A stretch of 64,000 nt of DNA from Lysobacterales bacterium (GTDB lineage: Bacteria > Pseudomonadota > Gammaproteobacteria > Xanthomonadales > Ahniellaceae). Positions 34,017 through 42,891 of the stretch are shown here, one piece after another. Location: contig JADJCM010000003.1 in assembly GCA_016703225.1 (NCBI GenBank), forward strand, positions 744,001 to 808,000. The letters run 5' to 3'. The notes beneath the pieces are model-generated. The model worked only from the letters and a program-made list of their open reading frames with translations, was not told the DNA's origin and did no database searches. Made by a program: the position numbers and the translations under genes. Within the stretch, counting starts at the first letter, position 1; every line of letters starts with the position of its first letter.

Positions 34017-35069
34017 CTACTTGATCAGCGGCAGGAACACATTGGTCATCGGATAGCCGGTGGCTGGATCGTCGCCCACCCACTCGTCGTACTGGCCGGA
34101 ACCGTCCCAGGGATAGACGTGGCCGTGGGTCATCGCGTACGCCTTGAGCGCCTCGCGCGGGCCGCGCGGCACCCCAATGGCGAGACGGTCACCGACGAAC
34201 TGCAACTTGAGCGCCTTGCCGGCATAGGTCTTGCCGATGCGCACGTTGTTCTTGACCGCGATGCTGTCGGAGTCGACCGGATAAGCCATGCTGAAGTCGT
34301 TGAACTCCTCACCGAGCACATTGACCACGCGCAGCTTCGGGCCGGTCGCGGTGATGTTGCTCGACTTCATGAAGTCCTCGACCTGCTTCCAGGCCTTGTC
34401 CATCTCGATCTGGGCCTCTTCCCACTTGCGCGGTGCCGCCGGAATGCCGCCACCCACATAAAGAATGCTCTGCCCGGCGAGATCGACCTCTTCCACCAGC
34501 ATTTGGCTGTAGTCCACCTTGGGCACGGTGGCCAGGTTGGTGGCCAGGCGCGCCAGCGCGATTTCGAGATCCTCGCCGATGCGGCCGTCCAGATAGAGAC
34601 CGGCGTATCGCCCGATCACGTTCCAGCCATATTCGACGTCGAACTCGGCAACGATACTGACGGCGCGGGTCTTCGGGTCCTGCCTGAAGTGGAACACCAG
34701 TTCCTTGTTGGTACCGAGCCAGTCGTTGTCGACCGCGAAACGGATCTTGCCAGTCTCCTCAAGCGAGCTCTCGATCAACTGCAGCGAGCCATTGCCGACG
34801 CGGTCTTCGGCGCTTTCATAGTCGAGCCGCGCACCGACCCCGAAGGTCTCGCCGCTGACCGTCTGCTTCATCTCCGGATCGACATGGAGCCACGGATTCC
34901 ACTGCGTGAAGTTGTGGAAACCGTTGAGGTTGTCATGCACCTGGGTGATCGGGTTGCCAACCTCGACCGTGCGGGTGATGCGGGCGTCCTTGCCGAAGAA
35001 CAGGCCAAGCACGACAAAGAACAGCGCGGCAAAGATGACCGCCAGGACAATTTCGACGATTCGCAACAT
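34017..35069 (-). CDS. membrane-anchored SRPBCC (START-like)/GyrI-like effector-binding protein
   Basis: 350 residues. An N-terminal membrane helix (IVEIVLAVIFAALFFVVLGL) is followed by an SRPBCC/polyketide-cyclase-like domain (about 30-170) with VHDNLNGFHNFTQWNPWLHV, the usual 'f.nf..WnPw' start of such ligand-binding barrels. The C-terminal half (about 185-350) resembles a GyrI-like/AraC effector-binding fold (YPVDSDSIAVKNNVRIGKTY). No catalytic residue can be assigned. Inference: binds a hydrophobic small ligand at the membrane. It is 87 bases downstream of the two-component pair in the same direction and may be co-expressed. Confidence 0.75.
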   Translation of the reverse strand: MLRIVEIVLAVIFAALFFVVLGLFFGKDARITRTVEVGNPITQVHDNLNGFHNFTQWNPWLHVDPEMKQTVSGETFGVGARLDYESAEDRVGNGSLQLIESSLEETGKIRFAVDNDWLGTNKELVFHFRQDPKTRAVSIVAEFDVEYGWNVIGRYAGLYLDGRIGEDLEIALARLATNLATVPKVDYSQMLVEEVDLAGQSILYVGGGIPAAPRKWEEAQIEMDKAWKQVEDFMKSSNITATGPKLRVVNVLGEEFNDFSMAYPVDSDSIAVKNNVRIGKTYAGKALKLQFVGDRLAIGVPRGPREALKAYAMTHGHVYPWDGSGQYDEWVGDDPATGYPMTNVFLPLIK

Positions 35070-35156
35070 GGGCAGGGGCTTCTTTCCGGGGGCGCAAAAG
35101 GTGGGCGATGTTACTGGCTTCGGCCGCTGCTTTGCTACCGGCGGCTGCGAAAACCG

Positions 35157-35798
35157 TCACACGATACCGATCTCGAAGGCCTTGAGCACGGCCCGCGTGC
35201 GATCGCGCACGCCGAGCTTGGACAGGATGTTGGAGACATGATTCTTCACCGTGCCCTCGGCCACGCCTAGCGAATTGGCGATTTCCTTGTTGCTGTAACC
35301 GCCAGCCATGAGCCGCAGGATCTCGGTCTCGCGCTCGGTCAGCGGGTCGGGCTGATCCAGGCTGGCGAACTGGTTGTGCATGTGCTCGAGGCCGGCCAGC
35401 AAACGCTGGGTGACCGCCGGCTTGACCAGCGAGCCGCCGCCGGCAACGGTCTTGACCGCGTCCACCAACTGCTCCAAGGTCACGTCCTTGAGCAGGTACC
35501 CGCGTGCGCCCGCCTTGAGCCCGGCGAGCACCAACTGGTCGTCGTCGAAGGTGGTGAGAATGATCGTCGGTGGCAGTTGGCTGCGCGCCGTCAACGTCTT
35601 CAGTACGTCGAGCCCGGAGAGGTTCGGCATGCGCATGTCGAGCAGCACGACATCGGGCTTCAGACGCGGAATGATCTCGATCGCCTGGGCACCGTCGGCG
35701 GCCTCGGCGACCACGCGAATCGAATCGGACAGCTCAAGCAAGCTGCGCACGCCCTGGCGCACCAGAGTCTGGTCATCAACGAGTACGACGGAAATCAT
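35157..35798 (-). CDS. NarL/FixJ-type response regulator
   Basis: 213 residues. Receiver with VVLVDDQTLVRQG, phospho-acceptor Asp in DVVLLDMRMPNLSG and the Thr/Lys switch (IILTTFDDD, YLLKDV). C-terminal LuxR-type helix-turn-helix: LTERETEILRLMAGGYSNKE and GVAEGTVKNHVSNILSKLGV. Stop codon and start overlap the kinase gene (ATGA), so it is the partner of that kinase. Target genes cannot be told; the divergent gap 37025-37145 and the SRPBCC gene are candidates. Confidence 0.95.
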   Translation of the reverse strand: MISVVLVDDQTLVRQGVRSLLELSDSIRVVAEAADGAQAIEIIPRLKPDVVLLDMRMPNLSGLDVLKTLTARSQLPPTIILTTFDDDQLVLAGLKAGARGYLLKDVTLEQLVDAVKTVAGGGSLVKPAVTQRLLAGLEHMHNQFASLDQPDPLTERETEILRLMAGGYSNKEIANSLGVAEGTVKNHVSNILSKLGVRDRTRAVLKAFEIGIV

Positions 35799-37024
35799 GG
35801 TTTGCTCTCCATTGGCAAGTGGGCCGCGAGCCGGAAGCCGCGGCCGGGGGCAGTTTCGAATTCCAGTGTTCCGCCGAATTCATTGAGGCGCTCGCGCATG
35901 CCGGACAAGCCGTTGCCGACCGCGATTGCCTCGCCGCCAACTCCGTCGTCGCGACTGCGCAGCGTCAGCGTGCCGTCGGTCTCGCGCGCAAAACTCAGCC
36001 ACAGATGCTCGGCGCGGGCGTGACGGATGGTATTGGTAAGAATCTCCTGGGCGCAGCGCAACAGCACGTGGGCACGCCGCGCGTCTTCCACGCGGAAGTC
36101 CTCCGGCAACTCCATGGTCACCTTCGGCGCGGGCACGCCCTCGACCAGCGAGCGCAATGCACCGCCGAGGTCGATTTCGGCCTCGTCGCGCAACTGGCTG
36201 ACGACTTCGCGCACATCCGAGAGCAGCAGCTTGGCCACCGACTGCGCCTGGCGCACCTTGTCCTTGGCATTGCCCTCGACCAGGTGGCTCGCGACTTCGA
36301 GGTTGAGCGTAAGTGCGGTCAGGTGGTGACCGACGAGGTCGTGCAACTCGCGCGCGATGCGCACGCGCTCGGCGATGCGACTGGACTCGGCCAGTAGAGC
36401 ACGGGTCGCGCGCAACTCCGAGTTGAGCCGGCGCTGTTCCTCGCGCGCGTCGGTCTGGCCGCGCGCGACCATCGAGGTGACGAAGGTGAAGCTCGAGAAT
36501 CCGAGGTAGAGAAAGCTCTGCAGAACCGCATCGAACCAGCCGTACAAGGGCTCACCGGTCAGGTCGCGAAGCCCCATGAACACCGGCAGCAGGCTCAGGT
36601 TCTGCACCACCGCCCAGCCGACCGCTGCGCGCTGCGACAGCAGCCAAGGCAGCACGCCGGCCATCACCGCCAACAGGATCCCGGACAGGCCGCTCTGGCT
36701 GAACCAGCTGATCGCGGAGGCCGCCAGCGTCATCACCAGGAGCAGCGGCACGCGTACCGCGCGTCGGCGGACGCGGAACAAGCCTTGTGTCAGCCACCAG
36801 TAGGACAGCCCGAAAGCGACGTACGCGAGCCACCACCCGATGAAATTGCGCCATTCGAGCGGACTCAGCTCGAGCAGCGGCGCGTCACTCGTCGATCCGG
36901 ACAGCCAGCCGACGTCGATCGCGAGCAGCCACGACTCGCGCAACAGCGGCACGCCGACGCAGGCATAGGTGAACAGCCCGCCGTAGCGGAGCCAGCTCAC
37001 GTGGTCGATGCGGGTCAGCGCCAT
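35795..37024 (-). CDS. DesK/NarX-type membrane sensor histidine kinase
   Basis: 409 residues. The N-terminal half has about five to six hydrophobic helices forming an integral-membrane sensor without a large periplasmic loop. It is followed by a HisKA_3 dimerisation box RIARELHDLVGHHLTALTLN (phospho-His in ELHD) and an ATPase domain with CAQEILTNTIRHARAEHL (N box) and DDGVGG, GNGLSGMRERL (G boxes). Such intramembrane-sensing kinases respond to membrane fluidity or lipid-perturbing agents. ATG 37024; the longer frame runs into the divergent promoter region. Confidence 0.93.
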   Translation of the reverse strand: MALTRIDHVSWLRYGGLFTYACVGVPLLRESWLLAIDVGWLSGSTSDAPLLELSPLEWRNFIGWWLAYVAFGLSYWWLTQGLFRVRRRAVRVPLLLVMTLAASAISWFSQSGLSGILLAVMAGVLPWLLSQRAAVGWAVVQNLSLLPVFMGLRDLTGEPLYGWFDAVLQSFLYLGFSSFTFVTSMVARGQTDAREEQRRLNSELRATRALLAESSRIAERVRIARELHDLVGHHLTALTLNLEVASHLVEGNAKDKVRQAQSVAKLLLSDVREVVSQLRDEAEIDLGGALRSLVEGVPAPKVTMELPEDFRVEDARRAHVLLRCAQEILTNTIRHARAEHLWLSFARETDGTLTLRSRDDGVGGEAIAVGNGLSGMRERLNEFGGTLEFETAPGRGFRLAAHLPMESKP

Positions 37025-37145
37025 AGCGCCATGATAGGGCCTCGTCCAGTGCCACAGCACGCCACGAAAGTCATGCCCGCGCGACTGGTCAATGCTTCCC
37101 GGTCTGCCATAATCCGCGCCCGCTCCCCTGTCCCGCCGCGACCTC

Positions 37146-37751
37146 ATGACGCTACGTCTGCGCGATGTTCGTGATCACGAACTCGACCAAGTTCTTGCCC
37201 TGAACAACAGCGCCGGACCCACCATCCTGCCGATCGATGGCGAAAGCGCGCGCCGGTTTTTCGCGGAGGCGCACTATTTCCGGGTCGCCGAGATCGACGG
37301 TCACCTCGCCGGATTCCTGGTCGCGTTGAGTCCCGACGCCGACTACCACAGCCCGAACTTCCACTGGTTCAGACGCGAATACGATGATTTCGTCTACATC
37401 GATCGCATCGTCGTCGCCAGCGCCTATCGCCGCCACGGTCTCGGTCGTGTGTTCTACGCCGACGTGCAGAGCTTCGCCGAAGTGCGCAGCCCGCGCCTGT
37501 GCTGTGAAGTCCAGCTCGAGCCGCGCGACGACGCCTCAGTGTTGTTTCATGGCACCTATGGCTTCCGCGAAGTCGGCCAACAGGCGCTCGAACCCTACGG
37601 TCGCGTGAGTCTTCTGGCCAAGGACCTGTGCAGCTTCCCCTGGGTTCGCGACACCTATGGCAGCAGCGGCCAGAGCCGGCTGCCGTCGATGCCCTGGCTC
37701 GCGCAACGCGAGCGCGTGGCGGCGGCGACGCGGGCCGTCAAGCACGGCTGA
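37146..37751 (+). CDS. GNAT-family N-acetyltransferase
   Basis: 201 residues. The acetyl-CoA-binding motif A is IDRIVVASAYRRHGLGRVFY (R-R-x-G-x-G type), followed by CCEVQLEPRDDASVLFHGTY, which matches the acyltransferase family whose members begin with 'lR.v...D...il.LN'. Substrate unknown (small molecule or protein amine). The last 30 residues are an Arg/Ala-rich tail. Ten bases before the small zincin gene, so probably co-transcribed. Confidence 0.88.
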   Translation: MTLRLRDVRDHELDQVLALNNSAGPTILPIDGESARRFFAEAHYFRVAEIDGHLAGFLVALSPDADYHSPNFHWFRREYDDFVYIDRIVVASAYRRHGLGRVFYADVQSFAEVRSPRLCCEVQLEPRDDASVLFHGTYGFREVGQQALEPYGRVSLLAKDLCSFPWVRDTYGSSGQSRLPSMPWLAQRERVAAATRAVKHG

Positions 37752-37761
37752 GCGCTGGTCC

Positions 37762-38268
37762 ATGGGCGAAGTGTTGACCTTGGCCGCGGTCGATCCTGAG
37801 CGCCTCGTCGCGCTGCTGCGGCGCTTCGGGCTGGTGTTGAACCGGGTCGATGCCGGAGCGGAGATTCCCGGCAGCTATTGGGGCGAGCCCGAGGCCGGCA
37901 TCATAGGCATGCACCTGTACGCCCGAGCCGACACGCCGCTGCACTCGCTGTTGCACGAGGCCTGCCACGTCATTTGTGCTCCCCCCGAAAAGCGCGCAGC
38001 GCTGCACACCGATGCCAGCAGTTGCCAACTCGAGGAAGACGCGGCCTGCTATCTGCAGATCCTGCTGGGCGACGAACTGCCCGACGTGGGCCGCGACCGT
38101 CTCATGGCCGACATGGACCTCTGGGGCTACAGCTTCCGCCTCGGCAGCACGCGCGCGTGGTTCGAGCGTGATGCCGAGGATGCACGCGCCTGGCTGCTTT
38201 GCCGCGGCCTGATCGACCCGCTCACGCATGCTGCAACCTCACTTGCCGCCGACCGGCGCGGCCACTAG
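37762..38268 (+). CDS. small zincin-like protein with HExxH motif
   Basis: 168 residues, soluble. Residues 65-69 are HEACH inside the hydrophobic helix LHSLLHEACHVICAP, an HExxH zinc site. A second acidic helix EEDAACYLQILLG (Glu91/Glu92) lies about 25 residues later, where gluzincins place the third ligand. No signal peptide, so cytoplasmic. I recognise no named family; the architecture (HExxH + ExxA) is like IrrE/ImmA- or SprT-type minimal peptidases, but this is inference from two motifs. Start ATG 37762. The gene ends 47 bases before the ACE start. Confidence 0.75.
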   Translation: MGEVLTLAAVDPERLVALLRRFGLVLNRVDAGAEIPGSYWGEPEAGIIGMHLYARADTPLHSLLHEACHVICAPPEKRAALHTDASSCQLEEDAACYLQILLGDELPDVGRDRLMADMDLWGYSFRLGSTRAWFERDAEDARAWLLCRGLIDPLTHAATSLAADRRGH

Positions 38269-38315
38269 CCTGCGCCGCCCCCTCTCCCACCTACACTGCT
38301 ACCTCGGAGCATTCC

Positions 38316-40243
38316 GTGAATCTCACCCGTACTCTGCTCGCCGGCGCGGTCGCGCTCGGCCTCGCCGCCTGCCAGAACCAGCCCGCACAGCCGGCCGCCG
38401 ACAGTGCCAAGCCGGATGCCGCCGGCGCCGACAAGTTCGTCGCCGACATCAACGCAAAGATCAAGAAGGACTATCCGGAAATCACCGCGGCGCAGTGGCT
38501 CTCGGTCACCTACATCAATGGCGACACCCAGTTGCTGGCGGCGAAATCGAACGAGAAGTTTCTCGGTGAGCTGAAGGCGAACGTCGACAAGTCGGTACAG
38601 TTCAACGGCGTCGAACTGAAGCCGGATACACGCCGCGCCATCGACCTGCTGAAGCTGTCGACGGCGATGCCGGCTCCGAAGGACCCGACCAAACTCGGCG
38701 AACTGACCGCGATCGCGACCAAGATGGAAGGCATGTACGGCGCCGGCAAGTATTGCCGCGACGGCGAGAGCGGCGACCAGTGCCGCGACCTGGTCGTACT
38801 TTCCGAAGTGCTCGCGAAAAGCCGCGACTACGACGCCCAGCTCGATGCCTGGAACGGCTGGCACACCATCTCCAAGCCGATGCGCGCCGACTACCAGCGC
38901 TTCGCCGGGCTGATCAACGAAGGCGCCAAGGAACTTGGCTACGCCGACGTCGGCGAGATGTGGCGCTCCGGCTACGACATGAGCCCGGCCGCGTTCGAGC
39001 AGGAAACCGATCGCCTGTGGGATCAGGTCAAGCCGCTGTACGAACAGCTGCACTGCTACACCCGCGGCAAACTGGTCGAGAAGTACGGTGACAAGGGCCA
39101 GGTCAACGGCATGATCCCGGCGCACCTGACCGGCAACATGTGGGCGCAGCAGTGGGGCAACATTTGGGACCTGGTCGAACCCTACCCGGGCGTGTCCAGC
39201 CTCGATGTCAACGCCGGCCTGCAGAAGCAGCGTGATGCCGGGTTCGACGCGATGATGAAGGCCGCCGGCAAGGTCGACCCCGCCCGCCAGATCGAAATCG
39301 GCCGCCAGGCCGACTTGGCGAACGCGAAGAAGATGGCCGAACTGGCCGAGGGCTTCTACGTCTCGCTCGGCATGCCCAAGCTGCCGGCATCGTTCTGGAC
39401 CAACACCCAGTTCGTCCAGCCGCGCGACCGCGATGTGGTCTGCCACGCCAGCGCCTGGGACATGAACTACAGCGGCGACGTGCGCATCAAGATGTGCATC
39501 GCCCCGACCGAGGACGAGCTGACCACGATCTACCACGAGCTCGGCCACGTCTATTACTACCTCGCCTACAACCATCTGCCGCCGCTGTTCCAGAGCGGCG
39601 CGCACGACGGTTTCCACGAAGCCATCGGCGACACCATCGTGCTGTCGCTGACGCCGAACTACCTGAACTCGATCGGCCTGGTCGGCACCCCGACGGTGAG
39701 CAAGGAAGCGCTGATCAACGAGCAGATGAAGATGGCGATGGACAAGGTCGCGTTCCTGCCCTTCGGCAAGATGATCGACCAGTGGCGCTGGGGCGTGTTC
39801 TCCGGCCGCATCGCGCCGGAGAACTACAACAAGGCCTGGTGGGACTTGCGCGCGAAGTACCAGGGCGTCGCCGCGGCCAACCAACGCAGCGAAGCCGATT
39901 TCGATCCGGGCGCCAAGTACCACGTCCCGGGCAACACGCCGTACACGCGCTACTTCCTGTCGTTCATCCTGCAGTTCCAGTTCCAGAAGGCGCTTTGCGA
40001 TGCGGCCGGCTTCAAGGGCCGCTGCACGAATGCTCGATCTACGGCAACAAGGAAGCCGGCAAGAAGTACTGGGCGATGCTGCAGCATGGCCAAAGCCAGC
40101 CGTGGCCGGCCACACTCAAGGAACTCACCGGCACCGAGCAGATGGACGCCAGCGCCATCCTCGACTACTTCGCGCCGCTGATGGCCTGGCTACAGGAAAA
40201 GAACCAGGGCCAGCAGTGCTCGTGGACGCCGCCGGCGGCCTGA
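38316..40243 (+). pseudogene. peptidyl-dipeptidase A (bacterial ACE, M2 family) lipoprotein, frameshifted near the end
   Basis: Starts at GTG 38316 after CGGAGC. A lipoprotein signal LTRTLLAGAVALGLAAC (lipobox LAAC) anchors it in the envelope. The catalytic site is HELGH with the downstream Glu in HDGFHEAIGD. Other ACE landmarks are MIPAHLTGNMWAQQWGN, CHASAWDMNYSGDVRIKMC and FLSFILQFQFQKALC. The M2 enzymes release C-terminal dipeptides and need zinc and chloride. At 40020-40021 one C is missing: the first frame runs on to 40181 with unrelated residues, while HECSIYGNKEAGKKYWAML continues in the other frame to 40243. Corrected length 642 residues. Most likely an assembly indel. Confidence 0.92.
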
Positions 40244-40268
40244 TCCGCACGTCGGCTCGATGCGAACG

Positions 40269-40292
40269 AAAAACGGGCTTCGGCCCGTTTTT
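40269..40292. terminator. bidirectional terminator between ACE and the ADOP permease
   Basis: AAAAACGGGC TTCG GCCCGTTTTT: a perfect stem with UUCG-type loop and T-run on both strands, between convergent genes. Confidence 0.9.
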
Positions 40293-40295
40293 CTT

Positions 40296-42758
40296 TCAGT
40301 CGGCGCGCAACGCTTCCGCCGGGTCGAGTTTGGCCGCGCGCCGCGCGGGCAGCGAGCTCGCCGTCATCGCCATGCCGACGACGAGCAGCGCCGCCGCTGC
40401 AAGCGTCGCGGGATCGTACGCCGTCACCCCGTACAGCAGCGCGTGCAGCAGGGGCGCGCCGAGGGCGTACAGGAAGCATCCGGCCCCGACGCCGAGGACG
40501 CCGAGCAGCAGGCCACGCACCACGACGGCACGCGCGATCGCGCTTGCGCTGGCGCCGAGCGCGACGCGGATGCCGAACTCGCGCCGGCGCAGTGCCACCC
40601 AATACGCCATCACTCCGTACAGGCCGATCATGCCCAGCACCGAAGCGACCGCCGCAGCGGCGACGGTGAGCGCCAGTGCCAGCGACCACTGCGCCTGCGA
40701 ACGGCCGAGCACGTTGCGCATCGGTTCGACGCTGAAGATCGGGATGCCGGGATCGATGTTGCGCAGAATCTTGCGGATCGCCGGCAACACGGCGTCCGCC
40801 GCGACTTCGGTACGGACCGCGAGCACCATCCCGCCGCGCGCGCCGGGCTCGCGCAACGGCTCGCTGGGTGCCCGATTCGGCCGATAGAGCATCGCCGTCG
40901 GTGGCAGCGCCAGGCTGTGCGCATGCACGTCGCCGACCACGCCGACCACGGTGTAGCGCAGGTCCGACGAGGTCACGGCCAGCGTTTTTCCAACGATGCG
41001 GCCGATGTCGCCTTCGCCGAAGAGCATCGCTGCGGCACGCTGGCTGACCAGGACGTTGCGGCCGTCTTCCAGGTCTGCGGATCGAAACCCGCGACCGGCA
41101 AGCAGCGGAATCCGCATCGCGCGGAAGTAGCCGGCATCGGCGACGTTGACCGGCAAGGCCAGGGACTGCCCGCCTACGCCGCGATCGAGGCTGAGCTTCA
41201 TGGTGTCTCGGCCCTCGAGCGGCGCGGTCGCGACCACGCCGGCCGCGCGCACCGACGGCAACTGCGCGGTGCGTTCGCCCAGACGCGCATAAAACGCTGT
41301 CGCGGACGCATCGTCATAGCGGGCCATGGGCAATCCAGTGCGCACCAGGATCACGCCTTCGGCCTCGAAACCGGGTTCCACGGCATCCAGCCGGTACGCC
41401 GTGCGCGCCAGCAGCAACGCGCCGACCGCAACCGCGAAGGCCAAGGCGATCTGCAGCGCCGCGACGATGTCGCGCAGCCGCTGCCGGCCACGTCCGCCCG
41501 AGGCCATCCGGCTGCCGCCGCGCAGATCGAGCGCCGCCTGCGCCGAGCGAATGCGCAGCACCGCCACCGCGGCGCACAGCAACGCCCCGGTCAGCGCCGC
41601 CAGCGCGACGAACCCGAACGTCGCCCAGCCCAGACCGATCTCGGCCATTCTCGGCAACGCCTGCGGCCCCAGCGTCGCGAACAGGCGCAGCGCAATCGCG
41701 ATCAGGACCAGGGCGATGGCCCCGGCCAGCAACCCGAGCCACAGCGACTCCGAGAGCAGATGCGCGACCGTGCGGAATCGACCGGCGCCCAGAGCGGCAC
41801 GCAAGCCGAACTCGGCGGCGCGGTCCTCGGCGCGAATCAGCACGAGATTCGCGACATTGGCCCAGGCGACCAGCAGCACCAGCACGGCCGCTGCCGCGAC
41901 GAGCCGCAGGGTACTCGCGAAGCGCCCCGTGATGTGCTCGCGCAGCGGCGTGACCACCGGGCGCGGCCGCACTTCGGCAAACCAGCTGGCGGTCGAAGCG
42001 CCGGACGCGAGGCGCGGCGCGGACACCCCCATCTGCGGCAAGACGGCCGCGAGTTGCGCTTCGGCCTCGGCCACCGACACCCCCGGTGCCAGTCGCGCCA
42101 CGGCGGAAAACAGGAACTCTCCCACGAGCGCATCGCCATGGGTGCGCACCGGCAGCCAGATGCGAGCGCCGGCCAAGGGGAACGCGAAACCCTCGGGCAT
42201 CACGCCGACGATCACGCGCGGCACGCTGTTGACCACGAGCGTCCGTCCGATGACATCAGGCGCGGCATGAAACCGGATCCGCCATTCGGACTCGCTCAGG
42301 ATCACCGCCTGCGGACCGTCGCGGCGCTCCTCGTCGGCATTGAAGCTGCGGCCGAGCAACGGATTCACGCGCAGGAGCGGAAGGGTCGACGCCGTGACCC
42401 AGGTCGCGGCGACGCGTTCGACCGATTCGCCTTCGTCGCCGATGATGGCGTTGCCGCTGCGGTGGAACCCAATGCCGTCGAGCCGATCCGCCAGCGCCCG
42501 ATAGGTCAGGTAGGCGGCGGGCGGCTGCTGGATGCGCTGCCCATCGGCCGACTGCAGCCCGACATCGACGAGGCGTTCCGAATCGCCGTAAGGCAGCGGC
42601 GCCAGCAACACGCCGTACACGATGGCGAACATCGAACCAGCCGCGGCCAGCCCGAGCACCAGCGCGACAAGCGCGGTCGCGGTGAATCCCGGCGCACGCC
42701 GCAACGCACGCAGCGCCTGCCGCAGTGCCGTACAGGCCAGCTCAAGCCGGGCGCGCAT
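40296..42758 (-). CDS. FtsX/MacB-type duplicated ABC permease (ADOP family)
   Basis: 820 residues. Two copies of a MacB periplasmic-core plus FtsX module: an N-terminal helix at FTATALVALVLGLAAAGSMF, periplasmic domain, three helices (around VLVLLVAWANVANLVLIRAE), a second N-terminal helix (ALQIALAFAVAVGALLLART), second periplasmic domain, and a last set ending LDPAEALRAD. The motifs DRAAEFGLRAALGAGRFR and RRREFGIRVALGASASAI mark the two FtsX loops. The fused, 'orphan' form lacking its own ATPase is that of the acidobacterial duplicated orphan permeases. No ABC ATPase is adjacent. Role may be efflux or lipoprotein/toxin handling; inference. ATG 42758. Confidence 0.85.
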   Translation of the reverse strand: MRARLELACTALRQALRALRRAPGFTATALVALVLGLAAAGSMFAIVYGVLLAPLPYGDSERLVDVGLQSADGQRIQQPPAAYLTYRALADRLDGIGFHRSGNAIIGDEGESVERVAATWVTASTLPLLRVNPLLGRSFNADEERRDGPQAVILSESEWRIRFHAAPDVIGRTLVVNSVPRVIVGVMPEGFAFPLAGARIWLPVRTHGDALVGEFLFSAVARLAPGVSVAEAEAQLAAVLPQMGVSAPRLASGASTASWFAEVRPRPVVTPLREHITGRFASTLRLVAAAAVLVLLVAWANVANLVLIRAEDRAAEFGLRAALGAGRFRTVAHLLSESLWLGLLAGAIALVLIAIALRLFATLGPQALPRMAEIGLGWATFGFVALAALTGALLCAAVAVLRIRSAQAALDLRGGSRMASGGRGRQRLRDIVAALQIALAFAVAVGALLLARTAYRLDAVEPGFEAEGVILVRTGLPMARYDDASATAFYARLGERTAQLPSVRAAGVVATAPLEGRDTMKLSLDRGVGGQSLALPVNVADAGYFRAMRIPLLAGRGFRSADLEDGRNVLVSQRAAAMLFGEGDIGRIVGKTLAVTSSDLRYTVVGVVGDVHAHSLALPPTAMLYRPNRAPSEPLREPGARGGMVLAVRTEVAADAVLPAIRKILRNIDPGIPIFSVEPMRNVLGRSQAQWSLALALTVAAAAVASVLGMIGLYGVMAYWVALRRREFGIRVALGASASAIARAVVVRGLLLGVLGVGAGCFLYALGAPLLHALLYGVTAYDPATLAAAALLVVGMAMTASSLPARRAAKLDPAEALRAD

Positions 42759-42891
42759 CGGTCGTGGTCTCCCGCAACGCGAGCAGGCGCTGCACCGGCA
42801 CCATGCGTCCGCCACGCGCATGCGCCGCACTCACGACCGCGCTGCGTTTCGGTTCGACGTCTAGCATTGCATCGACCACGACTCGCCTCAT
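42742..42891 (-). CDS. possible 49-residue small protein between MFS exporter and ADOP permease
   Basis: Its ATG (42891) shares a base with the exporter's stop (TGATG), and its end overlaps the first 17 bases of the ADOP gene: the geometry of translational coupling. The peptide is basic (starts MRRVVVDAMLDVEPKR, contains AHARGGRMVPVQRLLALRE). No recognised domain. It could simply be chance in GC-rich DNA; the overlap at both ends is the only support. Confidence 0.3.
   Translation of the reverse strand: MRRVVVDAMLDVEPKRSAVVSAAHARGGRMVPVQRLLALRETTTDARPA

Noticed and set aside
38265..40115. Minus-strand frame of about 616 codons opposite the ACE gene
   Set aside because: Antisense shadow: the plus strand has intact ACE motifs and the antisense product shows no domain.
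42742..42891. Calling the 49-codon frame a firm gene
   Set aside because: No domain, strong GC bias and only positional evidence; kept as a low-confidence feature instead.
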